A stretch of 64,000 bases of DNA. Origin: Scenedesmus sp. ARA3 (Eukaryota; Chlorophyta; Chlorophyceae; Sphaeropleales; Scenedesmaceae). Position 1 is the stretch's first letter, and each line of letters starts with the position of its first letter. Below, one piece after another: positions 1-13,017 of the stretch. The notes under the pieces are model-generated. The model was not told the DNA's origin. It did no database searches and saw nothing but the letters and a program-made list of their open reading frames with translations. The DNA is taken from positions 99,569 to 163,568 of the forward strand of contig RWJK01001617.1 of the NCBI GenBank assembly GCA_004335835.1. Direction: 5' to 3'. The position numbers and the translations under genes were made by a program.

Positions 1-667
1 AGCAGCAGCCATATCCCTGCTGCTGGTGGCAGCAACATAGTCGACAGCTACTGCTGCACAGCAGATAGCTGTCCTACTTGGCACCATCTGCAACAAAGCG
101 CATCAGCTGAAAATGCGGAACCCACTCCGTTGTATGCAGCGCCAATACAGTGCATGATGCCATTGCTGTCCGAATCAGTAATGTGCCTACAAAACCATTA
201 ACGCAGTCCTGTGCTACCTACTGCTACCTACAACCCACCATGGCCTACATTGATCATCAATTGTCGACAGCAGGTCTCAAAGCAACTGCTGCTGCTGTTC
301 CACAACAAGACCTCAAAACTGCACTGATCAGCTAGCTAGCTAGCTAGCTGTAGGGTGCTGCAGGGCAGCCTGTGCAGCTGGTGCCTCAAACCATCCCAAG
401 GCAGCAGAGTGCTGCTGCACTGCATCTGCCAGCCCAGCTGCCTTGCGGTTACTGCCAGCTGCAAAGCTGCTCACAGGCCTGACTGCTTCTTGAAGAACTC
501 CCTGCAGAGGCAGCAGCAGGATGCAGCAGAGCAGGTTTGGAGGTCAGCAGGGGCACAACTAGCCAGCAATAAGCTTTGCCTCAACATGAGGCACGCTATG
601 GCTTCATCAACGTGATGTCTACTAGACGACAGCAGCGCATGCCTAGCGGAAGTCTACTTGGCATGGC
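1..667. other. intergenic, downstream of the esterase gene
   Basis: I see no convincing coding exon here; the short open frames lack splice or homology support. The stretch lies 3' of the minus-strand esterase gene and probably contains its 3' UTR. It holds a small AGCT tetranucleotide run at 330-349. Confidence 0.5.
330..349. repeat. (AGCT)5 self-complementary microsatellite
   Basis: Five uninterrupted AGCT units form a perfectly self-complementary 20-bp run in intergenic DNA. No function is apparent. Confidence 0.8.
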
Positions 668-2891
668 TCAAGTTTCTTGAGCCCGCTGTTGCTGTGTTGA
701 CCTGTATGCTGTCCCACTGGCTCCATGGCTGCCAGACGGCAGGAGGCTGGTGTGCACAATTTTGAACAAACAGACGGCAGGAGGCCTCTATGCACACCAT
801 GCACTCACCATGCGATATCAAAGGGATATCCCTGGTAGGGCGTGTTAAGATCATGCCCCACTCCCTTCATGCCGCACAGCTTCAGGATAGGCCCAGCCCC
901 CTGCTGCCGCAGCGCAAATGCGGCCTCTTTTCCGTGCATTGGGATCGTCTTGCGGCCCATTGGCCGCCGCTCTGCACGCTCCGAAGCCGGGCCTCCCTCG
1001 CAGTACACGTGGCACTCCAAGGTCTGGTCATTGTACTCATCTCGGGGCTCTCCCTTGCAGCCGCGCAGGCCCTGCCACCACTTGGCCATCTTGACTGTTG
1101 TGATAAGCAGGGCAGGCAGGGGGCAGGAAGGACTGTAAGTGAGGTGCCAACAGCCATGTGCAAGCACGTAAGACGCGCATAGCAGGAGTGCTGCTTGGCT
1201 GAGCGTCGGTGCACAACCCCCTGTATAGCTTCGGGTGCAAGTGCTGCTCTACTGCTGCTGGTGTTGCGGATGCAGATGCAGCAGCGCAGCGTGCACTTCT
1301 CCGCCATCTCACGTACTAACCTCATCATACAACACGGCAGCAGCGCCAACCAAGCAACTCACGTGTCGAGATGAAGTTGGAGCCGTCCACCACGTTGTCC
1401 TTCCAGTATGTTATAACAGGGTCCTCCATGCCGTGCAGGATGAGGTGCGGCAGCTGCACCTTGGGGCTGCACTGACCCAGGAAAGACTCGCCCACACCGC
1501 CAAGCATGTCAACCACTGCTGTGGCTGTGCGCTGGAACAGCTCGCTCTTGCAGAGCAGGTAGTTGACCATCATGCCACCCGCTGATGTGCCCGTCACCCA
1601 GAACTGCAGCCGGCAGGAGGAGCAAGCAGAGGCAGGGTGAGCACAGGCACATGCTCAAAATGCTGCTGCTGCTTGGGGGCTTGCCTGCTGCCAAACTGAT
1701 GAATCCCAGCCATGCTATTACTGCCTCCATTCCAGAAGCAGCTGGTGTGCAGCTCCTGTGTTTGGTCACCACAGTCACTACTGTCACCTTCCCGTCCTGT
1801 TTTGGAGTACTAGCTTACAGAGGGCTGCTGCCGCACCTTTGACTTGTCCACTGACAGCTTGCTCAGCACGGTCTTGAGCACGCTCTCAATGTATGCAATC
1901 TCATCAATGTTGCGGTCCACGCAGGAGCCGGCGGAGCAGCTCCACCACGGCAGGTTCCACAGCTGCAGCAGGACACAACAGCAGTCGGTGCAATGCGTTG
2001 AGCATTGGGGTCGCAAAAGGAGCTGCATACAAGCAGCTGCTGTTTGATGCGCTGCACAACCAATGGACGTCATGGATGAGAAGGCATGCTGAGGTTGTAG
2101 CTGGTGCTACCTGCTGCCTGCTTGTACTGCTTTGTGCCATATACAAGTGTCACCATAGCGCAGCCAACAACTGCCTCTACCACCCCCAGGAGAACCATCC
2201 ACCCACGCTACCACTGGCACATGCACAGCCGGCGACAAAACGTTTCATGCCCAACTCTGCCAGCTCACCATGCGCTGGTCTGGGTTGGTGTATGGGCTGG
2301 GCGTGGACTGCGGGTACACCACGATCGCGCTGTTGTACACCTTGTCGCTGCCAGCCACGCCATCCCAGTTTGCAGTGGCATCCATGGCCAGCACATTCCA
2401 GCCCATGCGCTGGCTGATGTTATCCATGGAGCCCCAGTACACGCCGTGGATGTGCATCCACACGGGGTAGCGCCGCGTGTTGCGGTAGCCAGCCGGCAGG
2501 AACACATTGAACGTCCTGGTCATGTCTGCAGCAGCGTCAAGAGATGACCAAAGAACAGCATTAGGTGAACGTATGCTGCGTGTGGGGACGTGCTGTGCAG
2601 CGGATATATCAGGGGTCCACTGTCAGTCCTGGCGTGTCAACATGGCGCTGCTGCCATTGCTGCTGCAGTGCTGTTCAGGCAGGTTGCTGATGCTGCCTTG
2701 CTTAGAAGCTCACCTTGTCCGTTGACCTTTTGTTTGAACTCATACGTGCAAACTGGCTTCAGTGGCTCTTTCAGGGCGCGCCATTGCCCGCCCGCGTCTT
2801 TGCACGCGCATGGCAGGTCCCCAGGCAGGCAGGATGCTGCTGCTAGCGTCGAGCATGCTAGTAACGCCGAGACTATTAGAAAAAGCTTCAT
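668..2891 (-). CDS. secreted PHB-depolymerase/feruloyl-esterase-like hydrolase
   Basis: Six exons join in phase to about 382 residues: 2891-2714, 2525-2269, 1962-1837, 1603-1363, 1094-809, 728-668. The N-terminus (MKLFLIVSALLACSTLAAAS) is a classical signal peptide, so the product is probably secreted. The second exon has NVFLPAGY and YPVWMHIHG, the usual first strand of LpqC/poly(3-hydroxybutyrate) depolymerase-type esterases. The nucleophile elbow is GTSAGG, the acid is the Asp of LHGMEDPVITY, and the catalytic His lies in MKGVGHDL, giving a Ser-Asp-His triad in family order. The family hydrolyses polyesters or feruloyl esters; the substrate here is unknown. Donors are GTGAGC/GTGAGT/GTGCGG. 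The short last exon is the least certain part. Confidence 0.82.
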
Positions 2892-4142
2892 CGTCGCGCT
2901 TATACGTGGTGCTAACCTCTACAGCAGGCACTGGCTGTTTCGAGTTGTACTTCCCAGCAGTTTTGAATGATAGCTTCTACGTGTTCAGGCAGCGCCAAAT
3001 AATTTAAAGTGTACAAGACATGTTGAAGACACTCTTCTTAAGAACGTATGCGTGCTACCAGTCACTCTGACACGGGACGCGCCCTGTGCCTGACACTGCT
3101 GTGCTGTGGTGCCTAATATCTGTGGCACTTCAATCAGTCCTTCATAACTTAATACGAGAAAATGACTTTTCAAACTCATCCATTGCGTTTTTGGTGGGCT
3201 GTGTGATGTGTCGAGCGCTGCCCGCATAGGCCATCATGGCATGGCATGCCATCGCCGTGCATTCGGACCGAGCAGGCACAGCTGTCCTCGACCGCATGAC
3301 TTGCTGCAACAAGCAGCAATATATCAGCAAGGGTACTGGCAACACCTTGCAATGTCTCAAAAGACAGGATCCTGCTGCCACTGCCTGGACTAGGCACACA
3401 CCTGCTGAAGCTGCAACAGAAAGCAGCCTAAGACCTGGACCAGACGACGTGTAACAGCCATGCTTTACAGACTATTCAGCGCACATGTTCTGAAAGAGCC
3501 AAGGCTACTCATGCTGCTGACTCGATCACGCAATCCAAATGCTGGTCTGCAAACTGCACCAGGCGGTATGCACAAAGTACCTAAGCCACAAACACAAACC
3601 ACAGTGCAATATCAAACTGCAGTGAATCTGCATAAATACATGCCATCATGTACCCTGCCAGCACCAAGGCTGCTGTACCACATCAGGCCTGCAAAGATTC
3701 TTGCAGACCCCAGCAGTGCAGCATCAATAGCTGCCTTCTGGGAGCCAACGTGAGTGCAAGCAAGTGCATGCTGCCAAGTTTGACACTCGAGGCTTTCAAC
3801 AGACAACACCAATGCGCTGTTGCCACCATGCATTGCCACTGTGACAGGCGCCTGCACAGCAACAACATGCGCCTAAGCCTGACATCAGACATTGCAGTGG
3901 CAACACACTTGCTGAACAACACGCTATCGCCCGTCAGCTGTATGGCCAACGCACAGCATCACGCATCCTGCCGCTAGTTCAGTTTTAGCAGCAGCTGCTG
4001 TAAACCCACAGCAGCACCTGCTACCGCCATTGCACCAACAACTGCTGAAGCAGCATCCATCCACATGCTGACACACACCAGCTGATAGACACCCCCATCG
4101 GTCACTACTCCCACCTATATGTACAGCCGGACTGCTGCAATC
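2892..4142. other. intergenic between two minus-strand genes
   Basis: No exon could be supported. This contains the promoter and 5' UTR of the esterase gene and the 3' UTR of the next minus-strand gene. Open frames here lack splice-linked partners. Confidence 0.4.
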
Positions 4143-5296
4143 TTACAGCAGCAGTGCAGCACCAGCAGCAGCTGCAAGCAGCACGGCGCCCTGTGCCATG
4201 TGTGCTGCTCCTGCAGCTGACTTGGCTGAGCCTGACTGGCCGTTCAGGTAGTTGGTAAAAGAGGACAGGCCGTTGAAGCGAGGGAAGCAGGACGGCTTGG
4301 CGTCTCCTGCTGCCTCTGCCTCTCCAGCACCGGCACGCTGCACAGCAGCAGGGGAAGGGTGTAGAGCAAGGGGTGACAACAAAGCAGAACACAAGTGGTG
4401 TGTTGGATCACACAGCAAGGGTACATGTGAGCTACACCTGCCATCACCCTGCTGCACTAGTCAGGCCAGCAGCTCTGTGACAGCACACCGAGCGTGGCTG
4501 TTGCTGATGCTGGTCATGCAACCACAATTGCTAGCAGCTGCGCTGAGGCGCGCTGGGCATATGCACGGGTGGAGGAGCACATGCCGCTAAGTTCGTCCTT
4601 TCACATGCTGCTCTGCTGCAGGGCACTGCATGGTGTGAACATATTTCGACCGTGCTGGCTGCGTTACATGAGTAGGTGGCGGGCTCACCTCGCTAACGTT
4701 GAGCACCTCGCAGCGCTTGATGAAGTTTGTCCATGCCTCGACAGTGTCCTGCAAGCGCCACAATTGGCAACAATCGGCAGCAGTAAAAGCGGTGCGTGCT
4801 TCTTCAGACAACTGCAAGCCCTAGTTGACAGCCACCTGTGGCGCTTTTCACATCACCACCCACCCATGCTGCTGCCATGCATTAGCTTTAAGGATAAGAG
4901 GTGCACGACACACTGTGGTTGCAAAGTGGAATTGATGTGCAGCTGCATGTGTCTCTCTGCCAGGTCAACAAGTGACTCATGTGCTACAGCAGCTGCAGCA
5001 GCCTGGTCAACAGCCTGATGCTAGCGGCTCACCTTGTTCTTGGACATGCACTTCTGCACTTCGGATCCAGCATCAGCAATAACACCATTTGGGCAATCGC
5101 TGGCGCCCTTTGGTGCTGTGCTCATGGCTGCCTTGATCATGTCGCCGCACTTGTCGCCCGCATAGTTGTCACTCATGATCGACTTGAATGTGTCCTTGCA
5201 GCTTGCATCGACAGTGTTGATTGTCTTGTCGCTGGCCAGCGCAGTGCAGGCCAGCAGCACAAGAGTGACAGCAGCAAGGAAGCGTGCGGCAGCCAT
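4143..5296 (-). CDS. small secreted Cys-containing protein, probably GPI-anchored
   Basis: Three phase-0 exons (5296-5033, 4748-4689, 4337-4143) give about 172 residues. The start MAAARFLAAVTLVLLACTAL is a signal peptide. The mature part has regularly spaced cysteines (DASCKDTF, GDKCGDM, SDCPNGV, VQKCMSK, KRCEV, PSCFPRF). The C-terminus ends in a small-residue stretch followed by a hydrophobic tail (GAVLLAAAAGAALLL) directly before the stop, typical of a GPI-anchor addition signal. A cell-surface location is inferred. I do not recognise the family. Exon 2 could begin 45 bases upstream at another in-frame CAG acceptor, which would add about 15 residues. Confidence 0.72.
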
Positions 5297-6027
5297 TTGG
5301 ACAAAAGCAGGACGAATGACAAGGAGTCGGCTAAATGGTCGTTTTTTCGTTGTTGTTGGGCATGCCGACATGCGATTGAAGTCTGTTGCACTGGTTGGAG
5401 ATATGACAGTGGACACGCGCCGGCCACGCACGCGACATGCTTAAAATCGTCAGCAAGAGATGATTTATTTAGAGGTGCATTTATCCTGAGAATCCATTAT
5501 CTTTTGGGATCCCGGGTAGCAGTGAAAGCAGCAGAAGTACCCTACCCCCCATCACCCCTATCCCGTGTGGCACCTACTGCGCAGGATGATGGCAGCAACG
5601 CTTCAAAGTTTGCACCCTGCCGCTTTGATGCTAGATGACAGCACGTCGTTTAAAGTGATCTGATTGCAGGGTGCTGATGCAGAGAATGCATCAGGCTCTT
5701 CTGCTTGTGCCATGGCAAGGAAGGCTTGGATCCACCCTGCAGCACGCCTGCCATGTGACAACTGGTGGCTGGATGAAGGGCGTCAACATGCTTTTGAACT
5801 CGCAAAAGGATTAAGGAGAACGTTTCTCTTACTGATGTTGGCTCTCTGTACCTGATGCCTGCCATTGAAATGGTGACCGTCAACTTAATACAAAATTTTG
5901 TTACAAGTCAAACCCTGAGCTGGCCTGAACAGCAGATCATGTTGGTGATCAAAAGTTTTGTCAAAGCAGTTAACAGCACATTTGAAGGAATTGATCAGGA
6001 TTTGGGTCTGTATCGTAGCAGGAAGCC
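5297..6027. other. divergent intergenic region
   Basis: Lies between the minus-strand GPI-anchored protein and the plus-strand gene starting near 6028, so it probably contains both promoters. It is more AT-rich than its surroundings. No coding exon is supported. Confidence 0.45.
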
Positions 6028-8200
6028 ATGGCAGTTCGTAATTCTGTGCTCGTGGCTGCATGGGCGGTGTGCTTGGTCATCATGTGTTCGCTGTATTTAG
6101 TGGAGTCCAACATCATGAAGGGCTGTAAATGTGAGCTGGGTGTGGGCCCAGGTTGTTCAGGCCTCTGACCCGCCGATTGTGGTGGTTGTAAAGTGCCAGC
6201 ACGACTTCTCGTTCTTCAGCAGATCAGCTTCGGTCAATTTGAATGATCATCTGTCTAATGTGCTTTTCCACTGGGAGAACCAGTGGCACGGTCACACAGC
6301 TGTTCGGTGCATGCAGCAGTGGTCAGCACAGCTGCAGCAGTGCTGCAGCACTGCTGCTCTGTCAGTTGAGCCTCTTCCACAATAAGACAATAAGAACCAT
6401 ACCAACATCAAGCCAAAACGCGACTGATACACTACCAAACCCACTATTTTGCTGCTTCTGCACCACCTGCTACAATTGCCTGCAGTGCCTTCCAAGATTG
6501 ACCCAGTGGTCGGCTACTCCAGCTTGTATGGCAGGCCTGCACCAAACGACACTGTGTGGCACAACCAGGAGTGGGCCTTCAGGATGTACGGCCCGCTGTC
6601 GCGCTTCACGCTGTTCAAGGCCTGGTACTATGATGGCGAGTGGCATGACCCTGGGGAGCTCAAGGGCCTGCAGACCTGGTGAGGCACAGATGGCTGGTCT
6701 TGCTGCTGCCAGCTGGCTAGCCTGTTTGCAGAACTGGCGACAGCGCAGCACTGCAACGAAGCAACCAACAGCAGCTGCTTGCTTGTGAAGGTGATGCATA
6801 TCAGCCGCAGCGCGCTGCACGGACGTTCACACATGATGATAGTTGAACTGCACCCGCCGTGGCCAGCAACACTTATGCGAGCACATGTGTATGCTCATCG
6901 CCTCGCACTGCGTGCTGCTGCTGCGCAGGTACGGCCACGGCGCTGAGCAGTACACGCACGCAGACAGGCTGCTGGTGGGCGCACGACGCCCGCACGTCCC
7001 CAGGAATTTCACACTGTACCGCGATGAAGTTCTTGTGCGCGCTGAGCTGGAGTGGGACACCATCATGCGCTGGGTCAACTTCACCAGCTCCCAGTGAGTG
7101 TCAGCAGGCAGGGATGAAGCATGCTGCGTGGTCCATATCATGCATTATAACACCAAGATACCTGTCAGACTGTATGCTGCAGCTCCTGTATGCGGCAGCC
7201 GGCGACAGGCGGGTGCACTGTGGCAAGCAGGATCATCTGCTGCAGCGTACTCTACTAAGCAACAAGCACACCGTCCGCCCAATATGCCGGAGGTGAAACA
7301 CGCAAATGGCTGCACATCCAGAATGTGGGTGTATGCGTATGCGCTGCTCTGCTGAGCAGTGGCATGCCTGCTGACTGACAACACCCACCCTGAACACTAT
7401 GTGTATCTTCAGGGGCCGCTGGTTTGCGTGGGGCTTCCCAAACGTGACTGGTGTCACCAAGGCAGCCGTGCAGGCTCCAGCAGGCGCGTACATTGCCGCG
7501 TTCAGGGGTTTTGAGGGCAAGCCACTGCCCAAGCACCTTGGGGGCTACAAGAAGAGGTGAGGCGGCAGCCAAGTGGCAGGGCCAGAAGTGACAGGCAGCA
7601 GTTGCGATGACAGCACCAAAGCCCAAGGGTGCAAGATGCAGAACTGACCTCAACAGCAGAGTTGCAGCAGCAGCAACAGCAGCAGCATAGCTGGCTGGCA
7701 CTGCTGCCATGACAACTGCCTGCAGCAGAGCAAGATGCTGTCTGCTCTGTGTCCGCGCGTGACAGAGCAGCAGCAGCACCGCTATTTGGCTACTGTCAAG
7801 GACCCTGCAATAGGCAGCTGCAACAAACACCCCCTTCAGCAACCACTAAGCAGCAGCAGCAACAGCAGCGGCTGAATGCTTAGAGTCCTGTTGGACGCCT
7901 TACGGCTATCACGGCGTGAGCAGCAGATGTTCTGTTGGTGCATTTGCGCCGTCATGTCCCTCGCCAGTATGCCGCGTGCTGACTGTTGCATGGCTGTCCG
8001 CGCCGGCTGCGTGCAGGTACATGGCTCAGCTTGGCTTTGTTTGGGCGAAGCGCGACTGCAGCGGCGCCAGCACCGTCGTAACAGAGTCAGCTGCACTTCC
8101 AGCCAGCAGCAGCAGCAGCACCAGCACCAGCCAACAGTCTGCTGCGCAGCCCAGGCCAGCCAAGCAGGCAGCAGCAGCCGCAGCAAAGGCTGCACCATGA
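6028..8200 (+). CDS. signal-anchored extracellular protein of unknown family
   Basis: Proposed exons: 6028-6130, 6228-6290 (tentative), 6486-6678, 6929-7093, 7413-7556, 8017-8200, about 283 residues. The last four are strong because each junction uses a GTGAG donor, a clean CAG acceptor and matching phase 2. The N-terminus has one hydrophobic segment (VLVAAWAVCLVIMCSLYLV), a signal peptide or anchor. The body is rich in aromatic and Gly residues (VGYSSLYGRPAP, FKAWYYDGEWHDP, RWFAWGFPNVTG, FRGFEGKPLP, MAQLGFVWAK), as in beta-rich lectin-like extracellular domains, but no family is assigned. NFT, NVT and similar sequons suggest glycosylation. The C-terminal 45 residues are Ser/Ala/Gln-rich low complexity. 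The first intron and second exon are uncertain because their splice sites are weak. Confidence 0.6.
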
Positions 8201-10083
8201 TGTGGCAGAGCTGCTGCTGCTGTCGTGTTGATGATATCGTTGTGCTGTGGCAGCTGTGGCAGCTGCAGCCAGGAGCAGCAGCAGGTTGCTGCAAGTTCTC
8301 CCTGACATCACAATGCTTCGTGTATAGTATGTAGTTAGCAGTCACTAGATGTACCCAGTTGTTGCTGCGTTTTAGTTTTGTACTGCTGCAGCAAACTCAA
8401 CGTGTGCATAGGTTCTGCTGCCTGCTAGGAACCATGCTGGCAGCCACTGTTGGCATGCCTCGCCAGTTTCTTGCAATCACGTCAGACAGGCTGACAAGTT
8501 GACTTGTAGACAGCATCACCTTTTCAACCTGAACAACTTGTGTGTACGGACACCAACCGCTTGTCGAGTTGCTGCTGTTGCTGCTCGTCAAGCAGGCGCC
8601 TGCCTTTGACCTTGTGTCACTATGACCAGATTTCATTGGTCGCCTGTGTGACCTTTTCTGCCCTGCTTGTGCTTGGGCGTGTGAGCGCTAGATTGGGTAC
8701 CAGTTTGGTTTGTAGGTTGCCTCCATTGGTATGTAGGTTGGTCATAGTATCCTGCCTGGAGTGAGGGGTGTGCACGATTACTATGTACCAAGTTTGTGGT
8801 AGTCAGAAGTCACATTGAGTTCAAGTGTCGACGTGAGCATGCCCTGCCATGTGCAGCATGCTCACACACTCTGTGTGTGCGCCGCCTTGCAACACAGGCG
8901 GCAGTCTAGCTTACACCAAGTGGTGAAAGCATTGGTTGCTGCCCTGCTGGCAGCTCCCCAGGGTGCATTGCGAGTTGTACCCGCTGCCGGGGGTGCTCAC
9001 GCACCAACCTGTGATGGTGTGGCTGTCAGTGCTGGTGCCGCAAGATGCACAGTTGCTGGGGCCGGCAGACTTACTCCTGCAGCAGCAACAGCAGTGTGAG
9101 TGCAGGTCACTGGTGCATCCCGTGCCTGCGAGCGGCTGAGGCTGTGCACTTGCGCACTCTGCTTGCTGCTCCCTGCTGGGTTTGTGATATATGGATGCCG
9201 AGTTGGAGTATTTATGCTGGTGACTGCGGCTTCGAGTTTTACGAGCGTACTTCGTAGCATTAATTGATAGGTGGAAGTGTTGTCCTTGTGCTGAGGCTTC
9301 TGTTCAGCTAGCTTGGTCCCTCCTGGTGGTCAACACTGCCAGTTTGCTGTGTGGCAGCGCCAGTTGGCCCCTGTCGTTACCAGGGATATGAGTGTGCAGG
9401 CCATGGGTCGTGATCAATTACAGATCAACATCTGCTTCTGGGGCGGCCAGTGCAGCGTTGTGATGGCATGCTGCACTGCTGGCAGCAGACAGATGCACAG
9501 GATTGGCATCGGCTGCAGGGATTGTTGACCATGCTTGCTCGCTGTTGCTGCCATCTGGGCAGGGAACCAACTCATGCCACGTGGCCTAGATGTGGTTGTG
9601 CTGCCTTGCCCGTGTATCAGGGTGGGCTGCAGAGGTACAGCTGCGTTGTACATGCGTGGAATTTCAGTGGACTGTAGGCAGGGCTGCTGAATGCCAGCAG
9701 TGCACAGCATGATCCACGGTTTATATTGTGTATTATAATGTGTGTTGATTGTAATTTACTGCTTTGGCCTGTCGGAATGCTGGCGTGCAGCGCTGGATGC
9801 GCTGCCACGCAAGCACCGTGTTGAGAGATGGGCGGGGGCTGGGCCACAATGACACACCAAGCGAAGCTACTTAGGCTGGTGCTCGTTCCATGTTGCCTTT
9901 ATCACGCTTCCTTATTCTTGCTTTTCGCCCCACACTCACATCCTCCCAGTGATCTTAAGAGCGGGCGTGCTCTGTCGCCGCAACCTTCACGGTGCTTATG
10001 CACATTCATTTATTTATTGGTCTAAACTTACGGCTTTTTGTATGACTTAATAGCTTCGCGGCCGCATCGCCGCTCAGTCACCA
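8201..10083. other. long 3' region without exons
   Basis: No exon with splice support was found. A TGTAA motif at 9751-9755 is the best polyadenylation candidate for the upstream plus-strand gene, which would imply a 3' UTR of about 1.5 kb; an unrecognised gene or non-coding RNA is equally possible. Confidence 0.35.
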
Positions 10084-10167
10084 ATGGCGCGCAGTTGTTC
10101 TGCGTGTAGTGCACGAGCGCGGCAGCGCTCAAGGAGCAGACTCTATTGCAATACAAGCAGATGCGGA

Positions 10168-12310
10168 ATGCAACAGCTTCTTGTTTTAACATTGGTCTTT
10201 GCGTCGGGCAACGTTCTCACAGGTAGGCTCATTGGCATGCTGAAGCTGGCAGCAGTACTGTGCTGCAATGCCAGCTGCAAATGCGATCGATGCTTGCATC
10301 TGCTTGAGTATGCGCGTGTCTCCTGCTTGCGACTTGAACGCAGGAGGCAGCAGGGTTGTGGACATTGACAGACATGCGCCAGGCTCCGCTCAACCTGACA
10401 GAAGCAGCAGGAGCAGCGGCAGCAGCATCAGCAGACTAGGACCCACCATTAGGGATACGACACACAAGATCAAGCTGCATGGCCGCACACCAGCAGCCAC
10501 CACCACAGCAGCAGCAGCAGCAGCAGGAGCAGCCGCAGCAGCAGCCAAACCCTCAGCAGCTGCAGCTGCTGCATCTCTTCACGTCTCGACAGGCAGGTCT
10601 CTAAAGCAGATCGATCCTTATGGCTATACATACTACGATCCATATGTGGCTGGAGTCACCCCTGGCTTTGTGAACCTTGATCTCAACAGGGAGACGGGCC
10701 TGCACCTGGGCGTTGGCGACGCAGTGATTGATGTGTCAGCTGACAAGAACTATGTGGGCTTTGGGCTGGGCCAGGCGCTAGGGTTTGGCAAGGCCAAGGA
10801 CCGAGGCTGGAACTTGCAGCTGGGAGGTGGCAACGTGCTGGATGTCAGCCTCACAAGGGTGAGATGGGAGACAGCTGTTGCAATGTATAACACAAAATAG
10901 CAGCAGCAATGTTGTGTGCAAAATGCTGTATGCATTTGTAGGACGAGCAGAGCTGTTCAGAACAGCAACAAAGCAGCTACCAGGCACCTCTTACACACCA
11001 GCGCTCAGCTACGCTAAAATGGTAGATTGTTGTGTATGTGCGCACAAATCTACAGCATACGGCAGCTGCTCCGCATCTGGCTGCAATGAACCAAGCGCTG
11101 GTTTGTGCCTGCTGCCGCTTTTTTGCAGGATGCTGGGCTGGGTCTGTGGGCGTTGGATGGCCTGCTAAATGTCAACATTGGACCCGACAACAAAGACAAC
11201 AGCAGGGCAGGTGTTGCAGCTATGAGCACACCCGGTGATCCAGCACCAGCACCAGAAGTGACGTCTGTTGTGGTCGATGAGAGCAGCATCCGAAGCGCTG
11301 CGATGGATGCTGCAGGGCAGCCACCCACACAGGTTTTTGTGGATGCCACAGCCACAGAATCATACCCAACATATGGCACCGGCAGTGCTGAGGCATACCC
11401 GACGTACGGCACAGGCAGTGCTGAAGCATACCCAACTTACGGCACTGGCGGCCCAGCAGGTTACGCATCCACAGTAGAGCAGAACCCGCCACTGGACCCC
11501 TACCCAACGTACACAACTGGCGGCGCTGCTCAAACCACAGAGCAGAACCCGCCATACCCAACATATGGCAGTGGCAGCATGCCTGTGCAAGACGATGCCA
11601 GCATCTCAGTAACTGAAGACTACCCAACATACACCACAGGAGGTGCAGGCGGTGGCAGCAGCGACAGCGGCGGCAGCGGTTCAGGGTCTGCAGGAGCTGA
11701 GCAGGCACTTCCTGCCTATGACTTCCTGCAAAACCTAGAATATGATGATACGGCAACATACCAGACACAAAAGGGACCCAACCAGAGCCCTAGCTATGTT
11801 GTGCCCAGGCCAGCAGAGGACCAAGTTTGGTCAACAGCTTCGCAGTACAGCGACACAGCAAGGATGGCAGCACACCTGCGAGCGCCTGGGGCAGCTGCAG
11901 CAGCACCAGTGGCAGTAGCAGCACCTGTTGCTACAGCAGCCAACCCTGTGATAGTAACAGCGACGCCTGTAGCACCAACAGGTGTGCAGCGGCCAATGCC
12001 GCAGCAGAGTGTGGTGGCAGCAATGCGGCCCTCAGTGGTGCAGCCGCGGCAGCTGCCCGTTGTGCAGCCATTGGCTCCAATGGTCGGAGTTGGCCAAACA
12101 GCCGTAGCACCGGGTGCAGCAGCAGCAGCTGTAGCGCCAGCTGCAGGAGCAGCAGCAGCAGCAGCGCCGCGCAGGGCATGTGAGGGCGGGGAGCAGGTGT
12201 GGGTTGCTGGCAACAAGTACAAATGCCGTTACAAGCGGGCGCAGCAGCTGGCACCTGTGCAAGTGGCGGCAGGGCTGAACACCTACGCCAACGGCGTCAG
12301 GGCACGATAG
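10168..12310 (+). CDS. secreted protein with YPTYGTG repeats
   Basis: Three exons (10168-10222, 10344-10858, 11129-12310) join in phase to about 583 residues. The chosen start gives a signal peptide (MQQLLVLTLVFASGNVLTG); an in-frame ATG at 10084 would add 28 Arg/Ser/Cys-rich residues. Exon 2 encodes a poly-Ala linker and then a folded-looking domain (DPYGYTYYDPYVAG, GLHLGVGDAVIDVS, GWNLQLGGGNVLDV). Exon 3 has tandem YPTYGTG/YPTYTTGG repeats from about residue 270, then long Ala/Pro/Val low complexity. The final 45 residues are a basic tail with two Cys (CEGGEQVWVAGNKYKCRYKR). An extracellular-matrix role is inferred from composition alone. TGTAA at 12458 follows the stop by 148 bases. Confidence 0.75.
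11357..11456 (+). repeat. 33-bp coding tandem repeat (YPTYGTGSAEA)
   Basis: Three near-identical 33-base units encode YPTYGTGSAEA-like blocks, followed by degenerate copies (YPTYTTGG, YPTYGSG) further into the exon. The unit length keeps the frame, so copy number could vary without breaking the protein. Confidence 0.75.
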
Positions 12311-13017
12311 CTGTGAGGCGCGTGTGCCGGCGGCGTGCCATGCTGTGCAGTTGTTCTAAATGTACACATTCTTTGTGGCTGTTTATTGGAACATGCTTGG
12401 CGCTGCACTGCGTCACCTCTTTTATGATCCTCTTGATCATAGGTGGCGGCAGGCTCATGTAAATTCGAAGCAGGATAAATCCTCCAGATCTTTTCTAAGG
12501 CTTAACATGGCTGCAGTTTCAGCTGCGCATGTTAAGCATTCATGCTGTACAGTGTGTACCTATGGTTGATGCTTCGTGCATGTAATTCGGGTGTTGATCA
12601 GTTGCAGTGCAAACTGAACTTTAGATTAACACTGCAACGACAGCTGTGACTGTGACGGTGACAGCTTCCATGCTGTTGGTCAAATTGTCCCAGCCATACT
12701 CCAGAAACGCTTGAATGTAAACAATGCGAATTGAGAAGTTTTCTATTGCCGTGTAGGCTCTGCTGCTGGGAAGACAGTCGGATGAATCCATCATGCTAGC
12801 AATACATTCGGGCAATGCAGGCAGCTCTTTGCTCATGTTGAATCTCTCTCTCTACAGCTACTGCTACAGTGACACAGTTTGACGCGACCATTGTTTTGCC
12901 CTCAATAAACAGTAAACAATCAATGTACTCCTTTTGGTCCAGCCTTGCAGCAGCACACCAAACCAAAGGCTTTAACAACTACAGCATGTCATGTACAGCT
13001 GTCCACAACCTAAGACC
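12311..13017. other. convergent 3' region
   Basis: Space between the stops of two convergent genes. It holds both 3' UTRs and no supported exon. Confidence 0.5.
12458..12462 (+). promoter_or_regulatory. TGTAA polyadenylation signal
   Basis: TGTAA lies 148 bases after the stop of the repeat-protein gene. TGTAA is the established poly(A) signal of green algae; a second copy at 12581-12585 is an alternative. Confidence 0.5.
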
